Positions 34,377 through 46,905 of a stretch of DNA of 64,000 nt are shown in pieces. A program made the translations under genes and the position numbers. The notes beneath the pieces were generated by a model. The model did not search any database, had not been told where the DNA came from, and was given only the letters and a program-made list of their open reading frames with translations. Origin of the DNA: Inia geoffrensis (Eukaryota > Chordata > Mammalia > Artiodactyla > Iniidae); NCBI GenBank assembly GCA_036417435.1, contig CM070901.1:63670501-63734500 (forward strand). Direction: 5' to 3'. Position 1 is the first letter of the stretch, and each line of letters starts with the position of its first letter.

Positions 34377-35560
34377 AACCCATCAGTTATACAGAGGAAA
34401 ATCCTATCAGGGTACTTGCTGCAGTGGTAAACAATTCTGAAGTTGGTCAGAGGTGGGGAATGGTCTCCCATGCAGCCAGCAGCCCCCGCGCCGCAACAAG
34501 CGTCCTCATTGCAAAGCTGGGGGACCGTGCCGAGACCTCTGTGAGTAAACGTGAGCTGAGCCCTAGGCCAGCTGCTGCTGAACTGTTCCCACCCTTCCCA
34601 GGTAAAACACCTGAATATGTACAAGGACTTGAAAGCCTACAGGAAGGGCCGTGGAGCCACAAAAGTGACAGCATGCCGGCCGACTTGGTGCCTGCAGGCC
34701 AGCCAGGAAGATCCTGGCCCTAGGCGCTTTTCTGGAATCTTTCCATTTCCCTGACTGAGATACCCCTCCCGTCCAGGCCCCCACTGCTTTTTTCCTTCCT
34801 CACCTCTGCCCAAGGAGAAAATCCAGCGGGAGGTATGGGTGACACATTCTCTTCTTTAGCAGGTGGCAGCCTGGCAACTGCTGCAGAAAGTCCAGGAGAG
34901 ACACACTCACATAGGGCCACCCACAAAGGCGTAGCCCCTCACTCCCACCCACCAGCTCAGCCCCGACACTGCTGACAGGGCAGAAAATATGGTGTCAGGC
35001 ACAGCTGCAGGGGCTCTTGCTGCCTTGAGCAGTGTTTATATTGATCTCAACCCAGGCACACCTGGGAAGGGCTGGCCCGCACGGTGGGGCTGCCCAGATC
35101 AGCCAAGCCTCACCCCACAGGGCCTCACAGTTGCAGAAAATAGACCTTGCTGAACCGGCCAGGTCCAAGGAACAGATGTGTGCTCCTGAGTCAGGATAGA
35201 CAAGGGGCTGCAGCTCTGGCTTGTTTTCTAATCATTTTATCTGGCCCATGAGTGGGAGACAACTTCAAGAAGACCCTCTCATAATGAGAGGAATCCCGGA
35301 GTCAGGGAGAGGAGGGGTGGTGGGTGGAGACAGAGGCCTGATGCCCCAGCTGCAGTGGAAGTTTCTGGAAGGCCAGGCGGAGGGTGGCCACACAGAGTGA
35401 TGCCCAGGGTCACAGATCTGTAGGCGCTGCTGTTTGTTAGTTCAAGTCCTGCTCTGAGGTGTTCTGTGTCAGCTCTGAGCGACAGGGGGGCTGGGGGTGC
35501 TCTTCAATGAGGGCTATGTGCACAGTTCCTGTGTGCCCAGCCCTTCCACGGTACCTGCCT
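34377..35560 (+). other. Unrecognised block, second copy of 23,651-24,830
   Basis: Co-linear with the left copy. The frame with PPFPGKTPEYVQGLESLQ is kept to a stop at 34,721-34,723, earlier than in the left copy. No domain is recognised. See the left copy for the interpretation as ERV-linked sequence. Confidence 0.4.
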
Positions 35561-35825
35561 TGGGGAGCTCTGTATCCTGGGAGGGGCCGGACCACCAGAG
35601 CTTCATGGGCTGCTGGGTAGCTGCACAGTTGAGCTCCATACCCTGGGAGGGGCCACACCGCCAGAGCCCTGTGGGATGGCGACCTGCCCAGGTGAGCTCC
35701 ATATTCTTGGAGCACCATGACCAGGAGAGCCCAGTTGGCTGCTGGGGACCTGACAAGATGAGCTCCATATCCTGGGATTGGCCTGACCACGAGAGACCCA
35801 TGGGCTGCTGGGGACCTGGTAAAGG
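35560..35825 (+). repeat. 66-bp minisatellite, copy 2
   Basis: Units marked by TATCCTGGGA-like text at 35,573, 35,639, 35,702 and 35,768 (spacing 66, 63, 66). All spacings are multiples of three, as in copy 1, and an open frame (35,497-35,844) spans the array. Confidence 0.8.
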
Positions 35826-36494
35826 ATGTCAGGACAGTCAGTGAAGCCACCGAGGATATACATCCAGTAGTTCCTAATTCTTACACCCTGCTGGTCATTC
35901 TACCAACCACCAGGACATGGTATTCTGTATTAGACTTCAGTGATGCCTTCTTCTGTATTCAATTAGTCCCAGAGTCACAAGAAATTTTAGCTTGTGAGTG
36001 GCAGGACTCAACATACAACAAAAACAATACTGCTGGGCCGTCCTGCCTCAAGGGTTCAAAAATTTCCACACCATTTTTGGGGAAACGTTAGCTAAACACC
36101 TAAAAGTTCTACCTCTGGAAAAGGGAACCCTCCTTCCATATGCAGACAACATTCTGATCGCCAGCCCTACTAAGGAGGCCTCTGAACTACCAAGCCAATA
36201 AAGGATAGAAGTTGTCCAAGAAAAAGCTCAAATATCACACATTAAGGTGACCTGCCTGGGCTTTATTCTCATAGAAGGTCGGAGAAGCCCATCCCAGGAA
36301 AGGGAAGAAACCATTTGCAGCCTTACGCCTTCTAAAGCTAGAAGACAGCTTAGGGGTTCCTGGGAGGCTGGGGTTTGCTGCATCTGGATCCCTAACTACA
36401 GTCTAATAGCTGGGCCTCTATATGAAACACTGAAAGGAAAAGATGATGATCCTTTTGAATAGAATCCAGAAGTGGCCTTTCAAGAATGGAAAGA
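35826..36494 (+). pseudogene. Endogenous retrovirus class I pol remnant, copy 2 (cut short)
   Basis: Second copy of the RT part. The LPQGFKNF stretch is near 36,040. The catalytic motif is changed to YADN (codons 36,139-36,150) where the left copy has YADD. A stop follows at about 36,199-36,201, as in the left copy, so that break predates the duplication. The copy ends at CAAGAATGGAAAGAG (36,480-36,495), where a SINE begins; the continuation seen in the left copy (25,775 onward) is absent. It is non-functional. Confidence 0.75.
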
Positions 36495-36665
36495 GGGCTT
36501 CCCTGGTGGCGCAGTGGTGTAGAGTCTGCCTGCCGATGCAGGGGACACAGGTTCGTGCCCCGGTCCGGGAAGATCCCACATGCCGCGGAGCAGCTAGGCC
36601 CGTGAGCCATGGCTGCCGGGCCTGCACATCCGGAGCCTGTGCTCCACCATGGGAGATGCCACAAA
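36495..36665 (+). mobile_element. CHR-type SINE (copy 2), 3' end lost at a telomeric junction
   Basis: Starts GGGCTTCCCTGGTGGCGCAG within ERV pol and is recognisable to about GGGAGATGCCACAA. The usual end (CAGTGAGAGGCCC... poly-A) and the second target-site copy are missing. Telomere-like sequence begins within about 20-45 bases. A and B boxes are present (TGGCGCAGTGG, GGTTCGTGCCC). Confidence 0.9.
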
Positions 36666-36675
36666 ATTTGTGGCA
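36657..36675. repeat. Short inverted repeat at the SINE-telomere junction
   Basis: TGCCACAAA and TTTGTGGCA, nine-base arms around a single A, lie exactly where SINE sequence ends. Confidence 0.8.
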
Positions 36676-39600
36676 CGTACACAAACAATACCCCGTACCC
36701 TACTATGTACGCTAACCCTAAAACATTGTTGTACCCTAACCTGTACCCTAAAGCGTATCCATTCCCTAACCCTAACCCTAAATCTAACACTTACCCAAAG
36801 ACTTACCCTAAACGGTAACCTAATTCTAACCCATACACTAACACAAAACTGTACCCTAACATGTATGCTAACCCTAAGCCGTTGTCGTACCCTAACCTGA
36901 AACCTAAACCGTACCCGTTCCCTAACCCTAACCCTAACATTTACCCGAAGCCTTACTGTAACCCGTACCCTAGTCCTAACCCGTACACTAACACTAACCC
37001 ATAACCTAACACGTATGCTAACCCTAAACCGTTGTCATACCCTAACCTGTACCCTAAACCATACCCATTCCCTAACCATAACCCTATCCCTAACCCTAAA
37101 CCTAACCCTTACCTGAAGCCTTACCCTAACCCATACCCTAATCCTAACCCGAACAATAAAACTAACCTGTACCCTAACACATACGCTAACCCTAAAACTT
37201 TGTCGGACCCTCACCTGTACCCTAAACTGTACCGGTTCCCTAACCATTACCCTATCCCTAACCCTAAATCTAACCCTTACCCAAAATCTTACCCTATCAC
37301 GTACCCTATATCTAACCCATACACTAACACTAACCCGTGACCTAATACATACCCTAACCCTAAACCATTGTCGTACCCTAACCTGTACACTAAACTGTAC
37401 CCGTTCCCTAACCCTAGACCTAACCCTTACCAGAAGCCTTACCCTAACCCATACCCTAATCGTAACCCGTACACTAACACTAACCCATACCCTAACATTT
37501 ACGCTAACCTTAAACCGTTGTTGTACCATAAACTGTACACTAAACCACACCTGTTCCCTAACACTTATCCTATAGCTACCCCTAAACCGTACGCGAAGAC
37601 TTACCCTAACCCGTACACTAATCCTAACCCGTACACTAACACTAAACAGTACACTAACACGCTAAACCTAAATTGTTGTACCCTAAACCATAAACATAAC
37701 CTAACCCTAACCCTAACCCTAACCCTTATCCAAAGACTTACCCTAACCCATATCCTAATCATAATCCATACACTAACACTAACCCGTACCCTAACATGTA
37801 TGCTAACACTAAACCATTGTCATACCCTAACCTGTACTCTAAACCACCCCCATTCCCTAAACCTAACCCTAACCCTAACCCTTACCCGAAGCCTTACCCT
37901 AACCCGTAACCTAATCCTAACCTGTACACTAACACGTACGTGAACTCTAAAGCTTTGTCGTACCCTAAGCTGTATCCTAAACTGTCCCCATTCCCTAACC
38001 CTAACCTTAACCCTAACCCTAACCCTTACCCGAATCCTTACCCTAACCTGTACCCTAATCCTAACCCGTACGCTAACACTAACCGGTACGCTAACATGTA
38101 CACTAACCGTAAATGGTTGTCGTACTCTAACCGGTACCCTAAACAGTCCCAATTCCCTAACCAGAACCCTAACCCTAAACTTTACCAGAAGCCTTACCCT
38201 AACCCATACCCTAATCCTAACCCGTACACTAACACTAACCTGTACTCTAACACGTATGCTAAACCTAAAACGTTGTCGTTCCCTAAGCTGTACCCTAATC
38301 CATCCCTGTTCCCTAACCCTAACCCTAACCCTTATCCGAAGCCTTACCCTAACCCGTACCCTAACCCTAACCCGTACACTAACACCAACCCGTACCCTAA
38401 CAGCTACGCTAACCCTAAACCATTGCCGTACAATAGCATGTACCCTAAACTGTTCTGTTTCCCTAACCTTAACCCTAAACCTAACCCTAAACCTAACCCT
38501 TACCCGAAGCCTTGCCCTAACCCGTACCCTAATCCTAAGCCATACAGTAACACTAATCCGTACCATAACACGTACGCTAACCCTAAACCTTTGTCGTACC
38601 CTAACCTGTACCCTAAACCGTCCAAGTTCTCTAACACTAACCCTAATGCTAACCATAACCCTAACCCTTTCCCGAAGCCTTACCCTAACCCGTACTCTAA
38701 TCCTAACCTGAACACTAACACTAAGCCATACCCTAACACGTACGCTAACCCTCAACCGTTATCGTACCCTAACCTTTACCCTAAACCGTCCATGTTCCCT
38801 AATGCTAACCCTAAAACTTACCTGAAGCCTTACCTTAACCCGTACCCTAATCCTAACCCGTAAACTAACACTAAGCCGTACCCTAACACGTAGGCTAGCC
38901 CTAAACCGTTGTTGTACTCTAACCTGTACCCAAAACCGTACCCGTTCCCTAATCCTAACCGTATCCCTTACCCGAAGCCTTACACTAACCCATACCCTAA
39001 TCGTAACCTGTACACTAACACTAACCCGTACCCCAACATGTATGCCAACCCTAAACCGTTGTCATACCCTAAACTGTACCCTAAACCATACCCGTTCCCT
39101 AAACCTGACCCTAACCCTAACCCTTACCCGAAGCCTTACCCTAACCCGTACCCTAATCCTAACCCGCACACTAACACTAACCCATACCCTAACACGTAAG
39201 CTAACCCTCAACCGTTTTTGTACTGTAATCTATACCCTAAAATGTACCCATTCCCTAACCCTAACCCTAACCCTTACCCGAAGCCTTACTCTATTCCGTA
39301 CCATAATCCTAAACCGTACACAAACACTCTCCAGTATCCTAACACATATGCTTATGCTAAACCGTTCTCGTTCCCTAATATGTACCCTAAACTTTACCCA
39401 TTCCCTAACCCTAACCCTAACCCTAACCCATACCCTAACTCTTACCCTAACCTGAACTATAATCCTAAGACTTACACTAACAGTATCCTGTACCCTAACA
39501 CGTACGCTAACCCTAAACCGTTATCGTACACTACCTTGTACCCTAAACCATACCCAATCCCTAAACCTAACCCTAACACTAAACATAACCCTAAACCTTA

Positions 39601-42600
39601 CCCAAAGCCTTAGTCTAACCCATACCCTAATCCTAACCCATACACTAACAGTAACCCATACCCTAACATGTACGCTAACCTTAAACGTTTGTCATACCCT
39701 AACATGTACCTTAAACTGTACCCGTTCCCTAAACCTAACCCTAACCGTAACCCTTACCCAAAGCCTTACCCTAACCTGTAACGTAATCCTAACCCATACG
39801 CTAACACTAACCCATACCATAAAACATACGCAAACCCTAAACTGTTGTCGTAACCACACCTGTACCCTAAACCGTATGCATTCTGTAACCGAAACCCTAA
39901 CCTTAACCCTGACCCTAAACTTTACCCAAAGCCTAAACCTAACCCGTATCGTAATCCTAACCCTTACATTAACGCTAACCCATACCCTAACACATACGCT
40001 AAACCTAAAATGTTGTACACTAAACCATGCCCTAAACCGTACCCATTCCCTAACCCTAACCCAAACACTAATCCTAAGCGTAACCCTTACCTGAAGTCTT
40101 ACCCTAAGCCATACCCTAATCCTAACCCGTATGCTAACACTAACCCATACCCTAATGCATACGATAACACTAAACCATTTACATACCCTAACCTGTACTC
40201 TAAACCATACCCATTCCCTAACTGTAACCCTAACCCTAACTCTTGCCCGAAGCCTTATACTAACCCGTACCATAATCGTAACATTTACACTTATATTAAC
40301 CCATACCCTAACACGTACGTTAACTGCAAACCATAGTCATACACTATAACATGTACACTAAACCATACTCGTTCCCTAACCCTAACCCTAACCCTAAACC
40401 TAAACTTACCTGAAGGCTTACCCTAACTCGTACCCTGATCCTAACCCGTACATTAACACTAACCCATATGATAACACGTACACTAACCCTAAACCGTTGC
40501 TGTACCCTAACCTGTACCCTAAACCATACCTGTTTCCTAACCATAACCCTAACCCTAACCCTACACCTAACCCTTACCTAAAGCCTTACCCTAACCTGTA
40601 CCATAACCTTAACCCTTACACTAACACTAACCCATACACTAACACATATGCTAACCCTAAACCGTTTGGGTACCCTAAACTGTACGCTAAACCGTACCTC
40701 TTCCCTAACCCTATCCCTAACCCTAACCCTAACATTAACCCTAACCCTTACCTGAAGGTCTACACTAACCTCTACACTAATCCGATCCCGTACACTAACA
40801 CTTACCCATACAGTTACACGTATGCTAGCCCTAAACCATTGTTGTACCCTAACCTATATCCTAAACTGTACCCGTTCCCTAACCCTAACCCTTACCCGAA
40901 GATTTACTGTAAACCGTTCCATAATCCTAACCTGCACACAAACACTAACCCATACCCTAAAACGTACGCTAACACTAAACCGTTGTACCCTAAGCTGTAA
41001 CCTAAACCATACCCGTTTCCTAATCCTAAAGCTAACCCTAACCCTAACCCAAAACTCTACTCGAAGCCTTATCCTAACCCGTACCTAAACCTAACCTGTA
41101 CACTAACACTTACACATACACTAACATGTACACTAACATTAAAACATTGTCATAACCTAACCTGTACCCTAAAACTCACCCGTTGCCAAACCCTAACCCT
41201 AACCCTAACCCGAAGCTTTACCCTAACCCCTAACCTAATTCTAAACCGTAAACTAACACTAACCCGTACCTTAAGCCTAAACCGTTGTCATACCTTCACC
41301 TGTACTCTAAACCGTGCCCGTTCCCTAACCGTAACCCAAACAGTAATCCTTACCCAATGCCTTACCCTAATCTGTCCCGTAATCCTAACCCATACACTAA
41401 AACTAACCCATACCTTAACACATATTCTAAACCTAAGATGTTGTCGTACCCTAATCTGTACCCTAAACCGTACCCATTCCCTAACCCTAACCCTAACACT
41501 TACCCAAAGCCTTACCCTAACACGTACCATAAACCTAACCTGTACACTAACACTAACCCGTACCCTAATATGTTTGCTAATCCTAAACTGTTGTGGTACC
41601 CTAAACTACACCCTAAACCATACCCTTTCTCTAACCCTAACCTTAACTCTAACACTTACATGAAGCCTTACCCTAACCGGTACCCTAATTCTAACACATA
41701 CACTAACAGTTACCCATACACTAACACATTCACTAACCCTAAAGCGTTGTCGTACCCTAAACTGTACCCAAACGGTATCCGAACCCTAAACGTAACCCTA
41801 ACCCTTTCCCTTACCAGAAGCCTTACCCTAACCCGTACCGTAAACCTAACGCTTACACTAACACTAATCCGTACCCTAACATGTACGCTAACCGTAAACT
41901 GTAGTCGAACACTAAACTTTACCCTAATCCGTACCTGTTCCCTAATGCTAATCCTAATCCTAACCTTACCTGAAGACATACCCTAACCTTTATCCTGATC
42001 CTAACCCATACACTAATTCTTACCCGTACAATAACATGTACGCTAACCCTAAACAGTTGTCGTACCCTAACCTGTACCCTAAACTGTACCCTTTCCCTAA
42101 CCATAACCCTAAACCTCACCCTAAACCTAACCCTTACCCAAAGCCTTACCCTAGCCCATACCATAATCGTAACACTAACACTAACCCATACACTAACACG
42201 TACACTAATCCTAAATCGTTGTCATTCTCTAACCTGTACCCCAAACCGTACCCGTTCCCTAACACTAACCCTAACCGTAACTTTAACTCTAACCCTTACC
42301 TGAAGCCTTACCCTAATCCGTATCCTAATCCTAACCCGTACACTAACACCTGTACACTAACATGTACGCTAACACTAAACCATTGCTGTACCCTAACGTG
42401 TACCCTAAACTGTACCCATTCCCTAACCATAACACTAACCCTAACCCTTACCCTAACCCTTACCTGAAACCTTACCCTAACCCGTACCATAATCTTAACC
42501 CTTACACTACCACTAACCCATACTCTAAGATGTACGCTAACCCTAAACCATTGGGGTACCCTAAACTCTACACTAAACCATACCCCTTCCCTAACCCTAA

Positions 42601-45010
42601 CCCTACCCTTAAACCTAACACTTCCCTGAAGTCTTACAACACTCCATACACTAATCCTAACCCGTACACTAACTTTTACCCATACACTAACATGTACACT
42701 AACACTAAACATTTGTTGTACCCTAACCTGTACCCTAAACTACACCCGATCCCTAACCCTAACCCTAAACCTAACCCTTACCCGAAGAATTACCGTAAAC
42801 CATTCCATAATCCTAACCGGTACACTACTAACCCGTACCCTAAAACGTACGCTAACCCTAAACTGTTGTACCCTAAGCTATACCCTAAACCATACCCGTT
42901 TCCCAAACCTAAAGCTAACCCTAACACTAACCCAAACCCCTACCCGAAGCCTTATCCTAACCCGTACCTACTCCTAACCTGTACACTAACACTAACACAT
43001 ACCCTAACATGTACACTAACACTAAACTGTTGTCGTACCCTAACCTGTACCCTAAACCATACCCATTACCAAACCCTAACCCTAACCTGAAGCTTTACCC
43101 TAATCCATACCCTAATCCTAACCCGTAAACTAACATTAACCCGTACCCTAACACATATGCTAAGCCTAAACCGTTGTCATACCTTCACCTGTACCCTAAA
43201 CCATGCCCGTTCCCTAACCATAACACTAAATGTAACCCTTACCCGATGCCTTACCCTAAGCCATACCCTAACCCTAATCCATACACTAAAACAAAACCAT
43301 ACCCTAAAACATATTCTAACCCTAAAACGTCGTACACTAAGATGTACCCTAAACCATTCCTGTTCCCGTTCCCTAACCCTTACACGAAGCCTTACCCTAA
43401 CTGGTACCCTAATTCTAACCCGTACACCAACAATAACCCATACCCTAACAGGTACACTAAACCTAAACCGTTGTTGTACACTAACCTGTACCCTAAACCA
43501 TACCCTTTCCCTAAGCCTAAACATAACCCTAACCCTAAACATAAACATTACCCGAAGCCTTACCATAACCTGTACAGAAATCCTAACCCGTACACTGACA
43601 CTAACCTGTACACTAACATGTACGCTAAACCTAAACCGTTGTCATACACTAAATTGTACACTAAACCGTACCTGTAACCTAACACTAATCCTAGCACTAA
43701 CCCTTACCCGAAGCCTTACCCTAACCCGAACCATAATCCTAAACTGTATACTAACACTATCCTGTACCCTAACACGTACGCTAACACTATACCATTGTCG
43801 TACCCTAAGCTGTACATTAAACCTTACCCGTTCCCTAACCCTAACCCTAACCCTAACACTTACCTGAAACCTTACGCTAACCCGTACCCTAATGCAAAGC
43901 CATACACTAACACTAGCCCGTACCCCAACACGTACGCTAACCCTAAACTGTTGTCATACCCTAACCTGTACTGTAAACCGTACCCAATCTCTAAACCTAA
44001 CCCTAACCCTAAACATAACCCTCACCCTTACCCGAAGCCTTACCCTAACCCGTACCCTCATCCTAACACGTACACTAACAGTATCCCATAACCTAACATG
44101 TACACTAAGCCTAAACCCTTCTCATACACTAAACTGTACCCCAAACCATACCTGTGCCATAAACCTAACCCTAACCCTAACCCTTACCCGAAGCCTTACC
44201 CTATTCCGTAACATAATGCTAACCCGTACGCTAACACTAACCTGTACCATAACTCGTACGCTAATACTAAACTGTTGTCGTACCCTAACAGGTACCCTAA
44301 ACCATACCCGTTCTGTAACCGAAACCCTAAACTTAACCCTAACCCTAAACCTAAACTGTCGGCGTACCCTAAGCTGTACGCTAAACCATACCCATTCCCT
44401 ATGCCTAACCCTAACACTAACCCTAACTCTAATCCTTACCTGAAGTCTTACCCTAACCCGTACCCTAATCCTAAACCATACACTAACACTTACCCATACA
44501 CTAACACGTTCAGGAACCACAAAGGTTTGTCGTACCCTAACCTGTACCCTACACCGTACCAGATCCTTAAACCTAACCCTAACCCTAACCCTTACCTGAA
44601 GCCTTACCCTAACCTGTACCGTAATCCTAACCCTTACGCTAACACTAACCTGTACTCTAACACATAGGCTAACCATAAATCGTAGTCGTACACAAACCTG
44701 TACCCTAATCCGTACCCGTTCCCTAGCCCTAACCCTAACCTTACCTGAAGCCTTACCCTAACCCGTACCCTGATCCATATCCATACACTAACACTTACCC
44801 ATACAATAACACGTATGCTAACCCTAAACCGTTGTCGTACTCTAACCTGTACACAAAACCGTAGCAGTGCCTTAAACCTAACCATAACCCTAATCCTAAC
44901 CCTTACCCGCAGCCTTACCCTATCCTGTACCATAATCCTAACCCGTACACTAAAATTAACTCTTACCCTAACATGTACTCTAACCCTACACCGTTGTCGT
45001 ACCCTAACCT
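36676..45010 (+). repeat. Interstitial telomere-like array with ~156-bp higher-order period
   Basis: Degenerate CCCTAA hexamers throughout, always the C-rich strand on +. A larger unit of about 24-28 hexamers recurs, marked once per period by GTTGTCGTACC-like text (36,881; 37,031; about 37,198; 37,367; 37,517; about 37,672; 37,816, and so on; spacing about 144-168). In order, a unit holds AACACGTACGCT, AACCCTAAACCG, TTGTCGTACCCT, AACCTGTACCCT, AAACCGTACCCGTTCCCT, two to four plain AACCCT, TACCCGAAGCCT and AATCCTAACCCGTACACT. I estimate 50-55 units. Long open frames on both strands (PNPYPNP-like or RVRVRV-like) arise only because the 6-base repeat keeps stops out of some frames; none is a gene. 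Confidence 0.93.
37705..37725 (-). other. Potential G-quadruplex (example within the telomeric array)
   Basis: Four CCC runs at 37,705, 37,711, 37,717 and 37,723 separated by TAA on +, giving four GGG runs with TTA loops on the minus strand. It is one of the few places with four undegraded telomeric hexamers in a row; another is at 39,403-39,429. Confidence 0.7.
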
Positions 45011-45935
45011 GTACCCTAAACTGTACCCATTCCATAACCCTAACCCTAACACTAACCCTAACACTTACCCTAACCTGTACCCTAATACTAACCCATACAG
45101 TAAAACTAACCTGTTCCCTAACATGTACGCTAAACCTAACCTATAGCCATACCCTAAACTGTACCCTAAACCTATCCCATACCCTAACCCTAAAACTAAC
45201 CCTCAACTATACCCTCAACCATACCCTAACCCTAATCCATACCCTAATACTAACATGTACCCTAACCCATACCCTAACCCTAAAGCTAGATATACCCTTA
45301 ACTGTACTCTAACCCTAACCCTAACCTGAACCCATACCCTAAACTGTACCCTAACACTAACCCATACCCTAACCCTAACCTGTACCCATATCCTAAACCG
45401 TAGCCTTATCCTAACCCATAACCTAACACGTACCCTAACCCTAATACATTGCCGTACCCTAACCTGTACCCTAAACCATACCCGTGCCCTAACCCTAACC
45501 CTAACACTTACCCTAACCAGTACTCTAACAACCCATACCCTAACACTAACACGTACCCTAACTCATACCCTAACCCTAGACCGTATCCATACCCTAAACT
45601 TTACCCTAACCCTAACCCATACCCTAACCTGTACCCTATTACTAACCCATACCCTAACACTAAACCATACCCTGACCCGTATCCTACAACTAACCCATAG
45701 CTGTACCCTCATGTGTACCCTAAGCCATAACTCTAAACCTAACACTAACCCATTCCCTAATGCTAAACCTAATGCTAACCCATACCCTAACCTTAACCCT
45801 AACCCATACCCTAAACCTAACCCGTACCCTAACCCTAACCTGTACCCTAATCCTAACCTGTACCCTAAACCTAACTCATTCCCTAACCCATACCCTAACC
45901 TGTATCCGAAACCCTAATCCTTACACCTAACCTTT
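45010..45935 (+). repeat. Telomere-like array, irregular right end
   Basis: CCCTAA-type hexamers continue in the same orientation, but the ~156-bp unit is lost apart from one marker-like CATTGCCGTACC near 45,450. Mixtures of AACCCATACCCT and AACCTGTACCCT dominate. It ends at CCTAATCCTTACACCTAACC and a T-run at about 45,935. Open frames here are repeat artefacts. Confidence 0.88.
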
Positions 45936-46905
45936 TTTTTTTTTGTATTTTAAAAAATATTTTCCTGGGGTTAAAACAAATTAGCAGAACAACAAAATAA
46001 AACAGAAACTCACCTGAGTCTCCCTCAAAAATCTAAGTCTGAAATACTTGGTACTTCTGTTCTATGGACTGTTATGTAGCCTGTAAAAAGTGTGAGAGCT
46101 AAGTCTGTTTTTCTACAGTGAGAAACATGATGTTCCAGATGTAAGGAACGCCTGGTTAAAATGAGAAAGCTACACATTATGTTGGTTGTTTCAAGGAGTG
46201 GGAAAGGATGGCAAGCGGTAAAGTATTTTCTTTTCCTTTAATCTTTTTAAATTTCACTTGTTACAAAGAACTTGAATTATAATTGTACTTTTCAAAAGTA
46301 ACAATGGAAATTTAAAAGACAAAATATATATATATTGTGTGTTTAATTACATTTCATAGAATTATTATCCCTGAATCATAATTCTGTTAGTACACCAGTA
46401 TAGACATTATTTCTTAATATTTAGGTGAGAACCATTTCCTTCTGTTTTTGAGAATAATTCTGTAAACTCATTTCCAGTAATGGCACTCTTCCCCAAATCA
46501 AAAGTTTAACAAGGGAGATGCAAGAATAATAATCATGAAAACACAAAGGAATACAACAACAAAAAATTTCTAACTTCCAATAACAGCTCAATTTACAAGA
46601 GGGTTTATATCTTCAAAACAAAGGCATTCCTCCTTGGCTTTCTAACCAGTCAAAATTTGTGTATTCTACAGAAAATCTATGATGTTATTCCCATAAAACT
46701 ACCCTTTACTGCTTCTGCCTCCATTAGATTTCCTAAGCACTAGTGTTTTAATGTAGAGCTTAAAAACAAAATCCTAACGTGATTTATTTATAATGTGTGT
46801 GTTCTTTGTCTTATCCTAGTGTCTAAAGTCTTCTCCATGGCTGGACCACAAATAATATTCCTTTACCTGCTAACTGATATCTGGAGAGTTGGAGAGGTTT
46901 AATAA
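45935..46905. other. Non-telomeric flank, copy 1
   Basis: About 970 bases of A/T-rich sequence between two telomeric patches, with no gene or recognised transposon. Its first ~425 bases recur at 47,060-47,482 (CAAATTAGCAGAACAACAAA, TACTTGGTACTTCTGTTCTA, AACATGATGTTCCAGATGTA). The rest (46,365-46,905) is seen once in the window. Confidence 0.8.

Noticed and set aside
36700..45920. Many long open frames on both strands (proline/asparagine/tyrosine-rich on +, arginine/valine-rich on -), up to about 310 codons
   Set aside because: They follow the six-base telomeric repeat, whose length is a multiple of three, so stops fall in only some frames. No start context, domain or non-repeat composition supports a gene.
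36676..45935. Possible CRISPR array because of regular ~156-bp spacing
   Set aside because: There are no identical direct repeats separated by unique spacers; everything is variant telomeric hexamers, and the organism is a mammal.
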